Shown: positions 24,217 to 33,323 of the stretch, in pieces
Numbering within the stretch: position 1 is the first letter of the stretch
Layout: each line of letters opens with the position of its first letter
DNA from: Larsenimonas rhizosphaerae
Lineage (GTDB): Bacteria > Pseudomonadota > Gammaproteobacteria > Pseudomonadales > Halomonadaceae
DNA: 64,000 nucleotides
Assembly (NCBI RefSeq): GCF_023700005.1
Contig: NZ_JAMLJK010000001.1
Span: forward strand, 186,001 to 250,000
Reading direction: 5' to 3'
Notes under the pieces: model-generated
What the model was told of the DNA's origin: nothing
Seen by the model: only the letters and a program-made list of their open reading frames with translations
Database searches by the model: none
Made by a program: the position numbers and the translations under genes

Positions 24217-25572
24217 TCAGCGCGCTACCGCAGGTTGGGCGGAATCCCCCCGCTCACCACTGGCCTGCTCATAGGCCAGGCCTTCTTCGGCTTCGGTGGC
24301 GGGAGTGAAGCGGACGGCAAGGGTGCACAGCGATGCCAGTACCACGGCCACACCGAGGTAAAACAGCCCCTGCTGGTAACTCAGCGATTCGCTGCGAAAC
24401 AGAAAGCCTGCTGCAACGGCGCCTGCATTGCCTCCCGCGCCCACGATGCCGGCCACGGCGCCCAGGGCCTTTTTATTGATAAAGGGCACCACGCCGAACG
24501 TGGCCCCTTCCGCCATCTGCACAAAGAGACTGAAGACCAGCATGATGCCGATAGCCACGGCCAGCGTCTGCATCTGGGCAAAGCCGATCAGGGCGATGCC
24601 TTCACACAGCATGGCCACGAACAGCCAGCGAACCCGTCCCTTGAGCCCGCCCCGGCGAGCAAACAGGTCGGAAAATACGCCGCCCAGGGTACGGGCAAAC
24701 AGGTTCATCATGCCGAACAGACCGGCAATCAGCCCGGCGGTGGCCAGACTCAGCGAAAATGTGTCGAAAAAGTAGATGGCGGCGATGTTGTTGATGGTCA
24801 GCTCGACGCCAAAGCAGGCCGCGTAGACGATAAACAGGGCCCAGACCCGAATGTCCTTCGCCGCTGACAGGAAGCTTTGCAGGGCGCCGTGTTCCTTCGT
24901 GGCCGGTGGCAGCTCGCCACGGGCACGAAGGTCACTGAAGTTGCCATCCGGGGCGTCCTGTGTGAAGCGGTAATAGGCAACGCCGGTCAGAAACAGCACG
25001 ATGCCGGGCACAACCATGGCCAGCCGCCAGCCCAGGGCTTCATTGACGCCAAGCATCAGGATGCCCGAAAACACCAGCGGCATCAGTATCTGGGTTGTCC
25101 CGCCACCCAGGTTGCCCCATCCGGCAGTGGTGGCGTTGGCAGTACCCACCACGTTGGGGGCAAACATCATGGTGGAATGGTACTGGGTAATCACGAACGA
25201 GGCGCCAATGGCGCCGATCGCCAGCCGTGCCATCAGAAAGGTTTCAAAACTGTCGGCCAGCCCGATCAGCATGACCGGCAGGGAGCCAAGGCACAAAAGC
25301 CAGGTATAGGCCTTGCGCGGTCCGATGCGGTCGCACAGCAGCCCGATGACCAGCCGAACCACAATAGTGATGGCGACCGAGGCAATAATGGTGTTGCCGA
25401 TCTGGGTCTTGGTCAGGCCCAGGTCGTCTCGCACGACCGCCATCAGCGGCGCAATGCCGAACCAGCCGAAAAAGCAGACGTGAAAGGCGAACCAGGACAT
25501 GTGAAATGCGCGCATCTGCGGCGTTGATAGCGTGAACAGGCGGATCTTGTTGGCTTTGTGTCGGATGTTCAT
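24217..25572 (-). CDS. Nitrate/nitrite MFS transporter (NarK/NasA type)
   Basis: A 451-residue, 12-helix carrier of the nitrate/nitrite porter family. Characteristic segments are the FHVCFFGWFGIAPLM helix 1, the WGNLGGGTTQILMP helix 5 nitrate signature (with the G-rich stretch) and the second signature near GIVGAGGNAGAVAAGFLF in helix 11. It supplies nitrate to NasA. The ATG at 25572 has GGAG upstream; the longer frame upstream runs through the regulatory leader. Transcribed alone from its own sigma-54-type promoter through an ANTAR leader. Confidence 0.93.
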   Translation of the reverse strand: MNIRHKANKIRLFTLSTPQMRAFHMSWFAFHVCFFGWFGIAPLMAVVRDDLGLTKTQIGNTIIASVAITIVVRLVIGLLCDRIGPRKAYTWLLCLGSLPVMLIGLADSFETFLMARLAIGAIGASFVITQYHSTMMFAPNVVGTANATTAGWGNLGGGTTQILMPLVFSGILMLGVNEALGWRLAMVVPGIVLFLTGVAYYRFTQDAPDGNFSDLRARGELPPATKEHGALQSFLSAAKDIRVWALFIVYAACFGVELTINNIAAIYFFDTFSLSLATAGLIAGLFGMMNLFARTLGGVFSDLFARRGGLKGRVRWLFVAMLCEGIALIGFAQMQTLAVAIGIMLVFSLFVQMAEGATFGVVPFINKKALGAVAGIVGAGGNAGAVAAGFLFRSESLSYQQGLFYLGVAVVLASLCTLAVRFTPATEAEEGLAYEQASGERGDSAQPAVAR

Positions 25573-25624
25573 GACTCGTGCTCCGTGGGTAACGACGGCA
25601 CCTGAATGGCGTCGCGCCAAAACG

Positions 25625-25676
25625 AAAACGGCGTCCATCTCGTTTCGCGGGGGCACGAAACAGGATGGACGCCGTT
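25625..25676 (-). terminator. Leader terminator (attenuator) of the nitrate transporter
   Basis: Minus-strand stem AACGGCGTCCATC with its complement, enclosing a second small hairpin (TTTCGTG...CGCGAAA), followed by TTTTCGTT. It lies 50 bases before the start codon and its 5' arm overlaps P2. Confidence 0.85.
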
Positions 25677-25763
25677 GTCCTCTGCGGGTCCGGGTGGGGC
25701 CGGCCTGCAATGAAAGATGACAGGGTTGCCGTTAGACAACCGATCGGACCGCCGTTGGCCCGA
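25667..25763 (-). promoter_or_regulatory. ANTAR (NasR)-responsive leader of the nitrate transporter
   Basis: Minus strand: P1 (25744-25763) is a 7-bp stem TCGGGCC/GGTCCGA with loop AACGGC; P2 (25667-25680) is GGAC-AACGGC-GTCC. The two hexaloops are identical and have A1 and G4. P2 excludes the terminator. P1 and P2 are ~63 bases apart. Confidence 0.85.
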
Positions 25764-25776
25764 GTCATCCTTTCAA

Positions 25777-25792
25777 AGCATACGAAGTGCCA
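25777..25792 (-). promoter_or_regulatory. Sigma-54-type promoter of the nitrate transporter
   Basis: Minus-strand TGGCACTTCGTATGCT: perfect -24 TGGCAC, -12 ATGC for TTGC, exact GG-N10-GC. Expected start near 25767, a few bases before P1. Confidence 0.75.
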
Positions 25793-25911
25793 TCTCAAGG
25801 GAAGCCGTTATTTTTCAGGGGGTTGCGTGGTGAGAGGGTGGTGGCGGGCCGTTGTTGTGGGCAGGCGTGGTGCACCCGCGGTGAAGGGCGCACCAGCGCG
25901 TGGCGGGGGCT

Positions 25912-27186
25912 TCAGGGGGCGAGGCGATCAACCATCAGGTCCATGACGGCCCGCGCCACCGCAACCAGCGGCTTGCCCTGATCCATGGCTGTCTTGCGCA
26001 GCAACCGATAGGCGGCCTCTTCCGAGAGCGCCTCATGGGCCATCAACAGGCCCTTGGCCCGCTCGATCAGCTTGCGCTCCCGCAGGTGGCGGCGGGTGTG
26101 CTCAAGCTCGTCACTGAGTTTTGCCAGGCGGCTGTTCTGGGCCTGCACCAGCCCCACCAGACCGCATCCCAGGTGAAATCCCATGGTGCTGGTCGCCAGA
26201 GAGGCAGTGGCTGCATCGCTGTCCATTGACGGCAGCGGTGAGCCGGGCTCCTCCGGAAGGTCATTGAGGTGGGCCGAGGCGTCGAACGGGGTGTCTCGGC
26301 ACGATTGCAGCTGCTCATGACAGCATTGATGCAGATCGGCCACCAGCTGGTCTTCCACGCGCTTCATGCCATCAATGCGTTGTGTGGCCAGGGCGTACCA
26401 CTGCTCTCCAGGATCTTCGAGCCCGGCCGGCAGAGGCGTACCGTGGTGCGCCAGCTGGCGAAGCCATTCAAGCGCTTCGTTCATCGGCGGTGAGCCGGCC
26501 TGTTGCCAGAGTGCCTGCTGTGCCGGGGTGGCAAATTCGGTAAAGGTCTCCAGGCAGCGCTGCTGTGCGTCGATCAGTTGCGTGAGAGTGTGCTGCAAAT
26601 CGGCGTCAAAGGTGCCCTGGGTAAACCCGAAGGCGGTGCAGGCACGTTCCTGACCGGCCAGCTCCTTGCCCTGAATGAAATGAAACAGGCTGACCAGCGC
26701 ACGGGCGATTACCGGGTTATCCGCCGTGTCGGCAGCTTCAAATACCACGGACAGAAGTGTACTGATCAACCGGTTGTAAAGGCGCAGGGTGTCATCAACG
26801 GTGACATCCAGTGTGTCGATCCGGGTGCGCAGCCCGGGCAGGGCATTCATTCCCTGCCAGACTGCGGCAGTCCGTCTCATAAGCCCCGGTCCGGCATGCC
26901 TGAAGGCGCTGGAGGGAGCATGTTCCGGCAGGGCCCACTGACTCAGGCGTTCATTCAGCAGCTCTCCGGCCTGAACGGATTCCTCGATACGCTGGCGGCG
27001 CTGGTGCACAAAGCGCTGGCCGTGGGAGCCCAGATAAATACTCGAAGCCCCTCGCTCGCGTTGAAGGGCGTGCACCAGTCGGCAGGTATCACCGACCAGC
27101 AGGCAGGTATCACTCAAGTGAGCCAGTCGTTCCAGCTCGGCGTCGTGGGCGGCTTTCAACAGCCGCTCGATGGGTGCAGTCGTCAC
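25912..27186 (-). CDS. nasR: Nitrate-responsive antitermination regulator NasR (NIT + ANTAR)
   Basis: A 424-residue protein. Residues ~40-290 form the helical nitrate/nitrite-sensing NIT domain (LVHALQRERGASSIYLGS is its hallmark first helix). Residues ~345-410 form an RNA-binding ANTAR domain (RKLIERAKGLLMAHEALSEE, then AYRLLRKTAMDQGKPLVAVA). In Klebsiella, nitrate-bound NasR prevents termination in the nasF leader. Three leaders in this window fit its target. The gene is transcribed in the same direction as the nitrate transporter but upstream of it. There is no obvious attenuator in front of nasR itself. Confidence 0.95.
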   Translation of the reverse strand: MTTAPIERLLKAAHDAELERLAHLSDTCLLVGDTCRLVHALQRERGASSIYLGSHGQRFVHQRRQRIEESVQAGELLNERLSQWALPEHAPSSAFRHAGPGLMRRTAAVWQGMNALPGLRTRIDTLDVTVDDTLRLYNRLISTLLSVVFEAADTADNPVIARALVSLFHFIQGKELAGQERACTAFGFTQGTFDADLQHTLTQLIDAQQRCLETFTEFATPAQQALWQQAGSPPMNEALEWLRQLAHHGTPLPAGLEDPGEQWYALATQRIDGMKRVEDQLVADLHQCCHEQLQSCRDTPFDASAHLNDLPEEPGSPLPSMDSDAATASLATSTMGFHLGCGLVGLVQAQNSRLAKLSDELEHTRRHLRERKLIERAKGLLMAHEALSEEAAYRLLRKTAMDQGKPLVAVARAVMDLMVDRLAP

Positions 27187-27412
27187 GGTCGTATCCTCTG
27201 GCCCCGCTCGGAGGAGGTCGTCGATAGCGTTATTGTTGTGTGGTCTGGCTGTCCCTCAAGGGTATACCACATGCCCCCGATCAGGTACGACGAACGTCCA
27301 GGGGCATCCATTACGGCGCAGCATTCAGCAGGAGTATCCGTATCCCTGGTGGGTCGGACGATCATGCCGGGCTGAGCTATAGTGATGCGACATGTCCTGC
27401 CGGGTAACCGTG

Positions 27413-27910
27413 ATGATTCCTGCCTCCTGTACCACCTTCTATCTGGAGCTGCCTGCTCCGCGAGAAGATCTCGCCCCCGCGCTTCCACCCCGGATGGTGG
27501 TTGATGAGGTGACGCCCCCTGACTGGCGGCTGAATCGACGGCTCTATCATCTGGTGGGTGATGACTGGCAGTGGGAAGATCTGGACGAAGCCACCGACGA
27601 GGAGTGGCAGAAGCGTATTGCAGACCCGACACTCAGGACCTGGACTGCCACGGTGGGCGATACCCTCGTGGGCTACTTCGAGCTTCACCGGCCGGATCAT
27701 GTCACTACCGAAATTCGCTATCTGGGGCTGTGCCCGGGCTGGACGGATCAGAAGCTGGGCGGCCCGCTGCTTGGCGAGGCGCTGCGCAAGGCCTGGGGCT
27801 GGCCCGGTACACGGCGGGTCTGGGTGCATACCTGTACGCTTGATCATCCGTCGGCGCTTGCCAATTATCAGGCCCGTGGGATGGTGCTCTACCATCAGGT
27901 TGAGTGCTGA
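27413..27910 (+). CDS. GNAT-family N-acetyltransferase
   Basis: A 165-residue protein with the GNAT fold: a central TWTATVGDTLVGYFELHR strand pair, the IRYLGLCPGW beta-4 segment, the acetyl-CoA-binding loop in DQKLGGPLLGEALRKAWG and HTCTLDHPSALANYQARGM as C-terminal motif. Substrate unknown. Two ATG starts are possible (27392 and 27413) and neither has a clear ribosome binding site; a TATAGT at 27375 as -10 box would leave too short a leader for 27392, so I prefer 27413. It stands alone between nasR and the OYE gene. Confidence 0.8.
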   Translation: MIPASCTTFYLELPAPREDLAPALPPRMVVDEVTPPDWRLNRRLYHLVGDDWQWEDLDEATDEEWQKRIADPTLRTWTATVGDTLVGYFELHRPDHVTTEIRYLGLCPGWTDQKLGGPLLGEALRKAWGWPGTRRVWVHTCTLDHPSALANYQARGMVLYHQVEC

Positions 27911-28025
27911 CTACCGGTGCGATAAACAAACTTTATTGTTAACCTGCTAACTATCGTCTAGGCTCTGGGCATCCATGAACAGGGCCGATGATGCCCTGAT
28001 CACTATTTGCTCAGGGAGAGGCAGT

Positions 28026-29162
28026 TTGACTTCTATTTTTGCACCGTATGATCTTCAGGACATCCGACTGAACAACCGGGTCGTGATGGCCCCGATGACA
28101 CGCTCCCGCGCCAGCGAACACGATGTGCCCAACGAGCTGGGCGCGCTGTACTACCGTCAGCGGGCCAGCGCCGGGCTGATCATTTCCGAAGGCAGCCCGA
28201 TTTCACGCGAGGGGCAGGGGTATCTGTTCAACCCGGGGATCTTCAGCCCTGATCAGATTGCCGGCTGGAAAAAGGCCACCGATGCCGTGCATGAGCGCGG
28301 TGGCAAAATCTTCTGCCAGACCTGGCACGTAGGGCGGGTCTCGCATACCTCGATTCAGCAAAACGGTGCGGCTCCGATCAGCAGCACAACCACCCAGGGC
28401 GGCATGGCCTTCGGCTACAACGAGGACGGCATGCCGGATATGCTCGCGGCCAGCAAGCCGCGTGCGGCTACGACCGAGGAATGTGGCCGGCTGGTGCGTG
28501 ACTTTGCCCAGGCCGCCGTCAATGCCCGGCAGGCCGGTTTTGATGGTGTGGAGCTGCACGGGGCCAATGGCTATCTGCTTGAGCAGTTCATCAACGGTGC
28601 GCTGAATGACCGGGATGATGCCTATGGTGGCTCGCGGGAAAAACGCTGCCGGCTGCTGCTGGAATCCATCGACGCCTCCGTGGCCCTCATCGGTGCCCAT
28701 CGGGTCGGTGTGCGGCTGACGCCATATGCGACGCTGTTTGACATGCCGCTGTATGACGATATTGAAGGCACCTATCTCTACCTGGCAGAAGAACTCGGCA
28801 AGCGTGGGCTGGCCTATGTGCACCTGATGGACCAGGGCGCTCAGGGTCAGAATCCGCTGCCGCGTGACTTCCTGCGCAGGTTCCGTGAGGCCTATACCGG
28901 CACGCTGCTGTTTGCCGGCAACCTCGACAGGGAAGAAGCGCAGCGCCTGGTGGATGAAGGCACCATCGATCTGCCCGTGTTCGGCCGCCCCTTTACCTCC
29001 AATCCGGACCTGGTGGAGCGGATGGAAAACGACTGGCCGCTGACGCCCTTTGACCCGGATACCTTTTATGGTGGCGATGCCCGCGGGTACGTTGACTTCC
29101 CCACCTATCAGGAAGAGCAGACCCGCAAGGCGCGTGAAAAAATGCTCGCAGACCGTGCCTGA
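28026..29162 (+). CDS. Alkene reductase of the old yellow enzyme family (NemA-like)
   Basis: An FMN-dependent ene-reductase of ~378 residues. Seen: IFAPYDLQDIRLNNRVVMAP, the MAPMTRSRA FMN loop, the active-site WHVGRVSHTS, the paired His/Asn of GVELHGANGYLLEQF and the C-terminal VFGRPFTSNPDLVER. Such enzymes reduce N-ethylmaleimide, enones and nitro esters. I place the start at the TTG at 28026, seven bases after AGGGAG; the ATG at 27975 has no ribosome binding site and would add 17 unmatched residues. Not in an operon; closed by its own terminator. Confidence 0.92.
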   Translation: MTSIFAPYDLQDIRLNNRVVMAPMTRSRASEHDVPNELGALYYRQRASAGLIISEGSPISREGQGYLFNPGIFSPDQIAGWKKATDAVHERGGKIFCQTWHVGRVSHTSIQQNGAAPISSTTTQGGMAFGYNEDGMPDMLAASKPRAATTEECGRLVRDFAQAAVNARQAGFDGVELHGANGYLLEQFINGALNDRDDAYGGSREKRCRLLLESIDASVALIGAHRVGVRLTPYATLFDMPLYDDIEGTYLYLAEELGKRGLAYVHLMDQGAQGQNPLPRDFLRRFREAYTGTLLFAGNLDREEAQRLVDEGTIDLPVFGRPFTSNPDLVERMENDWPLTPFDPDTFYGGDARGYVDFPTYQEEQTRKAREKMLADRA

Positions 29163-29199
29163 TCCTGCACTGACGCACTGACAGTCGCATTCTGCTGAC

Positions 29200-29225
29200 G
29201 CCCGGGCCCTGTGCCCGGGCTTTTT
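29200..29225 (+). terminator. Rho-independent terminator of the OYE gene
   Basis: Stem GCCCGGGC/GCCCGGGC (29200-29207 with 29213-29220), loop CCTGT, then TTTTT. Confidence 0.9.
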
Positions 29226-29300
29226 GTGTGCAGGGCTATCCCCCGGGGCAGCGTGCTGCGCTATGGTAGGCCTTCTGTTTCTGCTGGAGATGCTGTTCCC

Positions 29301-30698
29301 ATGGCTCACCCCTGTTACTGGCACGATAGCCTTGCGACCCCGCCGGTGGCCTATTCACGGCTTGACGGTGATATCGACGCCGATGTGGTCATTATCGGTG
29401 CCGGGTTTACCGGCCTCTGGAGCGCGTATTACCTCGGTAATGCCGACCCTTCGCTGAGGATTGTGGTACTGGAAGCCGAGCAGGTGGGGTATGGGGCCTC
29501 GGGGCGCAACGGTGGGTGGCTGGTCGGCAGCATGGCCGGGCTTGATCGCTACATTGACGACTGGCCGCTGGCAAAGCGCCAGACCGTATGTGATCTGCTG
29601 TGTCGCAACGTGGATGACATTGGCGCCGTGCTGGAAAGGGAAGGGATAGAGGCCGACTACCACAAGGGAGGAGCGGTCTATGTGGCGGCCCGTTATCCGG
29701 CACAGGAGCAGGTGCAGCGGGAATACCTGGCGCACCTGCACCATATCGGCTTTCGTGACGAGGACTGCCGCTGGCTGGACCCTGATGCCATGGATCGTAT
29801 CGGTCGGTTTCGTGATCAGCGTGGTGGTATCCTGCAGCGTCAGGTCGCGACCTTTCATCCGGTGAAGCTCCTGCACGGCCTGGCCGCCCGGCTGGTGGCG
29901 CGCGGTGTGCGCCTTTACGAGCACAGCCCCGTGGAGGAGACGGCGCCGGGGCTTGCCCGCACGCGTCATGGCCGGGTCAGGGCACGTCATGTAGTGACGT
30001 CTACGGAGGGCTATACCCGTCATCTGGGGCTGAAGCGCCATATCCTGCCGATCGAGAGCATGCTGATTGCCACCGAACCGCTGTCCTCCATGCAGTGGGA
30101 CGAGATCGGACTGGCCGGTCGTCAGGCCTTCGGGGATGCCAGTCGACTGGTGACCTATGGCCAGCGCAGCCAGGATGACCGGCTTATTTTCGGGGCACAG
30201 GGCTACTACCATTTCGGCGGCCCTGCCCGGGCGGAGTTCGGGATTTCCGCGCGGCATCAACGCATGCGGGAGGGGTTGCTGAACGCCCTGTTTCCCGGCC
30301 TTGGCAAGGTCAGTATTACCCATGGCTGGGGCGGGACACTGGGCCTGTCACGCCACTTTCGGCCTCATGCCATTCTGGATGCGGAGACCGGCATGGCCAC
30401 TGCCGGTGGCTACGCCGGAGAGGGGGCTGCCATGGCTCACCTGATGGGGCAGACGCTGGCGGAACTGATCACCGGGCAGCAGACCGAGCGTACCCGGATG
30501 CCCTGGGTGCATGCCAATGCCCGTCCCGCAGAGGTGCTGAAACGCTGGGAGCCGGAACCGCTGCGGTGGGTGTCTGCTCAGGCCGTGGCAGCAAGCTATG
30601 GTCTGGAAGAGGCGATGATGCAGCGTGACCTTCATGTGCCGGGGTTGAGTCCTGCGCTCAATGCGGTCAACAACGCCGTATCGCGGATGGTGGAGTAG
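29301..30698 (+). CDS. FAD-dependent oxidoreductase (DAO family, PuuB-like)
   Basis: A 465-residue flavoprotein starting MAHPCYWHDSLATPPV. FAD is bound by VVIIGAGFTGLWSAYYLG near residue 31, with the GYGASGRNGGWL loop that follows in amine oxidases of the DAO family; C-terminal GGYAGEGAAMAHLMGQTLAE completes the FAD site. The layout is that of gamma-glutamylputrescine oxidase and related amine oxidases, but no other puu gene is nearby, so the substrate is open. The ATG at 29301 has GGAG 12 bases away. Convergent with the TraX gene. Confidence 0.85.
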   Translation: MAHPCYWHDSLATPPVAYSRLDGDIDADVVIIGAGFTGLWSAYYLGNADPSLRIVVLEAEQVGYGASGRNGGWLVGSMAGLDRYIDDWPLAKRQTVCDLLCRNVDDIGAVLEREGIEADYHKGGAVYVAARYPAQEQVQREYLAHLHHIGFRDEDCRWLDPDAMDRIGRFRDQRGGILQRQVATFHPVKLLHGLAARLVARGVRLYEHSPVEETAPGLARTRHGRVRARHVVTSTEGYTRHLGLKRHILPIESMLIATEPLSSMQWDEIGLAGRQAFGDASRLVTYGQRSQDDRLIFGAQGYYHFGGPARAEFGISARHQRMREGLLNALFPGLGKVSITHGWGGTLGLSRHFRPHAILDAETGMATAGGYAGEGAAMAHLMGQTLAELITGQQTERTRMPWVHANARPAEVLKRWEPEPLRWVSAQAVAASYGLEEAMMQRDLHVPGLSPALNAVNNAVSRMVE

Positions 30699-30713
30699 GC
30701 CCTTCAGGCCGGG

Positions 30714-31475
30714 TCACGGCACTACCACCAGCGCGACGATCAGGCTCAGGTGGCCGGGATACCAGCTGCGCCACAGCCAGCGCGGCAGCGTCGCGCGTGG
30801 TGGCAGACGCGGCACGTCATGGCCGCCGCGGGCAGCAATGACCAGCACGCACAGCGTGGTGGCACAGGTAAAAAACAGGGCGGGCGTGCTGTCATTGAGT
30901 TGGGTGGCAAGCCAGCATACCGGCAGGCATCCCAGCGCAGCGGTCAGGCGAGGGTAATTGACCAGCAGATACTGCGCCAGCATGAAGGCCGGAATGATCA
31001 GCACGCCGTCCCGGCCGTATTCAAGCCGTGGCCCCACGGCGTACCAGAGAAACAGGCCGACTGCGGCCAGCATCACATGCCGAAGCACCGTCGCCGGGTT
31101 CCATGCCGCTTCCCGCATCAGGGCACGCGTGGTGCAGGCCAGCATCAGGCCGAGCGCGAGCGTAAAGCACACGTTCAGCACCAGCCCACCGGTCAGCAGC
31201 ATGAAGGGTAACTGGGCCACCAGGCCGATGATCAGCAGGCGCCTTGTATAGCGCCAGTGGCGGGAGGTGTCATACAGGGCATGCCAGGCCACCATGGCCG
31301 CAAACAGCGGAAAGGCGATACGCCCTGCCGTTTCCATGATCCACAGGGCCTGGCCGTGGCCCGCCGGGACCAGCAGGTAGCGGGCAACATGATCCAGCGT
31401 CATGGTGATCAGGGCGAGCCATTTGCCCCATTCCGTCCATCCGGAGCAGGGGGGAGCGTGCTGAATATGCGTCAT
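30714..31475 (-). CDS. TraX-family membrane protein
   Basis: A 253-residue protein with about seven to eight membrane helices. The N-terminal KWLALITMTLDHVARYLL and METAGRIAFPLFAAMVAWH match the TraX family (PF05857), named after the F-plasmid pilin acetylase; chromosomal members are common and their targets unknown. The ATG at 31475 begins the recognisable domain; a longer frame upstream is an artefact. It lies downstream of the ABC ATPase gene by 31 bases on the same strand, so it may be co-transcribed with the iron importer, but a functional tie is not known. Confidence 0.85.
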   Translation of the reverse strand: MTHIQHAPPCSGWTEWGKWLALITMTLDHVARYLLVPAGHGQALWIMETAGRIAFPLFAAMVAWHALYDTSRHWRYTRRLLIIGLVAQLPFMLLTGGLVLNVCFTLALGLMLACTTRALMREAAWNPATVLRHVMLAAVGLFLWYAVGPRLEYGRDGVLIIPAFMLAQYLLVNYPRLTAALGCLPVCWLATQLNDSTPALFFTCATTLCVLVIAARGGHDVPRLPPRATLPRWLWRSWYPGHLSLIVALVVVP

Positions 31476-31506
31476 GCGCGGGTGCCGAGTGCAGGTCGTG
31501 GCGTTG

Positions 31507-32262
31507 CTACAGCAGCGGGCCCTTGAGCACGACCTGAGGCTGGCCAAGGGAGTTGCGCTCGACGTGGCCGTCCACACGATAGACCTGTTCCAGCAGGTGC
31601 TCGTCAATGATGGTGGCACAGGGACCGAAGCGGTGCATGCGCCCCTGGCTGATGGCCAGGGCCTGGTCACAGTACCCCAGGGCATGGTTCAGGTCATGCA
31701 GGGCAATCATCACGATCATCCGGCGCTCGTCGGCCAGTCGGCGTACCAGGCTCAGCACTTCCATCTGGCGGTGCAGGTCGAGGGCGGCGGTCGGCTCATC
31801 CATCAGCAGAATGTGCGGGCGCCGGATGAGGCTTTGTGCAATACCGACCAGCTGCCGCTGGCCCCCGCTGAGTTCGGCCAGATACCGGGAGGCGAGGGAG
31901 GTAATGCGCAGCGAGTCGAGCAGTTCGTCGATCCGCTCAAGCTCTTCGGCGGTCACCTTCAGTGAGCGTCCCTGCTTGGCAGCCAGGACCACGGATTCAA
32001 ACACGGTCAGGGCGGCGCTGGCGCTGGTATCCTGAGGCAGGTACACCAGTGCCTGTTCTCCGTCGGGAACGCCTTCGATATGTACCTGGCCTTCTCCGGC
32101 TGCCAGCCCGGCAATGCGGCGAAACAGGCTCGACTTGCCGGCGGCGTTGGGGCCGATGACGGCAATGATCGATCCGTCGTGAATCACGGGCGTCGTGATG
32201 TCGGTCAGTATCTGAGTACGGCCATAGCGTACGCCGAGGCCTTCAATGGCGAGGCTTACCAT
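31507..32262 (-). CDS. Ferric siderophore-type ABC transporter, ATPase
   Basis: A 251-residue ATPase of the FecE/FhuC type: Walker A GPNAAGKSS, Q-loop LPQD, ABC signature LSGGQRQ, Walker B ILLMDEP and H-loop ALHD are all intact. It powers uptake of iron chelates (or cobalamin/heme) by the permease encoded upstream, with which its gene overlaps by 7 bases. Last gene of the binding-protein, permease, ATPase operon. Confidence 0.93.
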   Translation of the reverse strand: MVSLAIEGLGVRYGRTQILTDITTPVIHDGSIIAVIGPNAAGKSSLFRRIAGLAAGEGQVHIEGVPDGEQALVYLPQDTSASAALTVFESVVLAAKQGRSLKVTAEELERIDELLDSLRITSLASRYLAELSGGQRQLVGIAQSLIRRPHILLMDEPTAALDLHRQMEVLSLVRRLADERRMIVMIALHDLNHALGYCDQALAISQGRMHRFGPCATIIDEHLLEQVYRVDGHVERNSLGQPQVVLKGPLL

Positions 32263-33323
32263 GCGTTACGCTTCCTGCTTGCAAAGATCAACGAGAAGAA
32301 GAACGGGATACCTACCAGCGCTGTCGCCACGCCGATCGGCAAAATGGCGCCCGGTACCAGCATCTTGCTCAGCACCGAGGTGGCCGAGAGGATGAGTGCG
32401 CCGCACAGGATCGAGGCGGGCATGAAGAAGCGTTGATCTTCCCCTACCAGCATTCTGGCGATGTGCGGGCCTACCAGGCCGATAAACCCGATGCTGCCGA
32501 CGAACGATACCGAAATGGCGGCCAGCAGGCTGACGAGCATCAGAGTGGTCAGGCGCAGGCGCTTGACGTTGACGCCCAGGCTTTCCGCGCGGGCATCTCC
32601 CAGTCGCAGGGCCGTCAGGGCCCAGGACTGGCGAATGAACAGGGGCACGGTCAGCACCAGCGCCATGGCCGTTACCGCCACCTTGGTCCAGGTCGCCTTG
32701 ACCAGGCTGCCCATGGTCCAGAACACCACGGCGGACAGTGCCTGTTCGCTGGCAAGGTACTGAAGCAGGGCCTGCAGGGCATTGAAGGTAAAGACCATGG
32801 CAATGCCCAGCAGCACGATCGTCTCGACGGTCACGCCCCGCAACTGGCTGAAAAAGTGAATCACCAGTGCAGCCAGCATGGCCATGACAAAGGCATTGAG
32901 CGGAATGATGAAGGCCGTCAGCACCGGCACCAGCGCAATGCCGAATACCAGTGCCAGGGCCGCGCCAAACCCGGCCGCGGCAGAAATGCCCAGGGTAAAC
33001 GGGCTGGCCAGGGGATTGGCCAGAATCGTCTGCATCTGGGCACCGGCCACCGACAGCGAAGCCCCGACGGTCAGCGCCATCAGCGCGACCGGCATGCGAA
33101 TCTCCCACAGGATCACGCGCATCTTGGTGTCAGCGTCATCCGGGAACAGCAGAGTGGTGACTACGTCGGACAGCGGGTAGTCATAGGGTCCGGTCGCCAG
33201 GTCGACGGCAAAGGATACGACCAGGGCAGCGGCCAGCCCGAGCAGAATAAGCAGGCGGCGGCCGATGCTGGCACGGTAGGAATGACTGCCCCGGTGAACC
33301 GTTGGTGCAAGCGTATCGCTCAT
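32256..33323 (-). CDS. Ferric siderophore-type ABC transporter, permease (FecCD family)
   Basis: A 355-residue membrane protein with around ten helices and the FecCD hallmarks: LPVALMALTVGASLSVAGAQ-type region (IRMPVALMALTVGASLSVAG), NPLASPFTLGISAAAGFGAA, and VGSIGFIGLVGPHIARMLVG, the coupling-helix region that contacts the ATPase. A homodimer is expected since only one permease gene is present. Start ATG 33323 overlaps the binding-protein gene stop by 4 bases. Confidence 0.93.
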   Translation of the reverse strand: MSDTLAPTVHRGSHSYRASIGRRLLILLGLAAALVVSFAVDLATGPYDYPLSDVVTTLLFPDDADTKMRVILWEIRMPVALMALTVGASLSVAGAQMQTILANPLASPFTLGISAAAGFGAALALVFGIALVPVLTAFIIPLNAFVMAMLAALVIHFFSQLRGVTVETIVLLGIAMVFTFNALQALLQYLASEQALSAVVFWTMGSLVKATWTKVAVTAMALVLTVPLFIRQSWALTALRLGDARAESLGVNVKRLRLTTLMLVSLLAAISVSFVGSIGFIGLVGPHIARMLVGEDQRFFMPASILCGALILSATSVLSKMLVPGAILPIGVATALVGIPFFFSLIFASRKRNAW

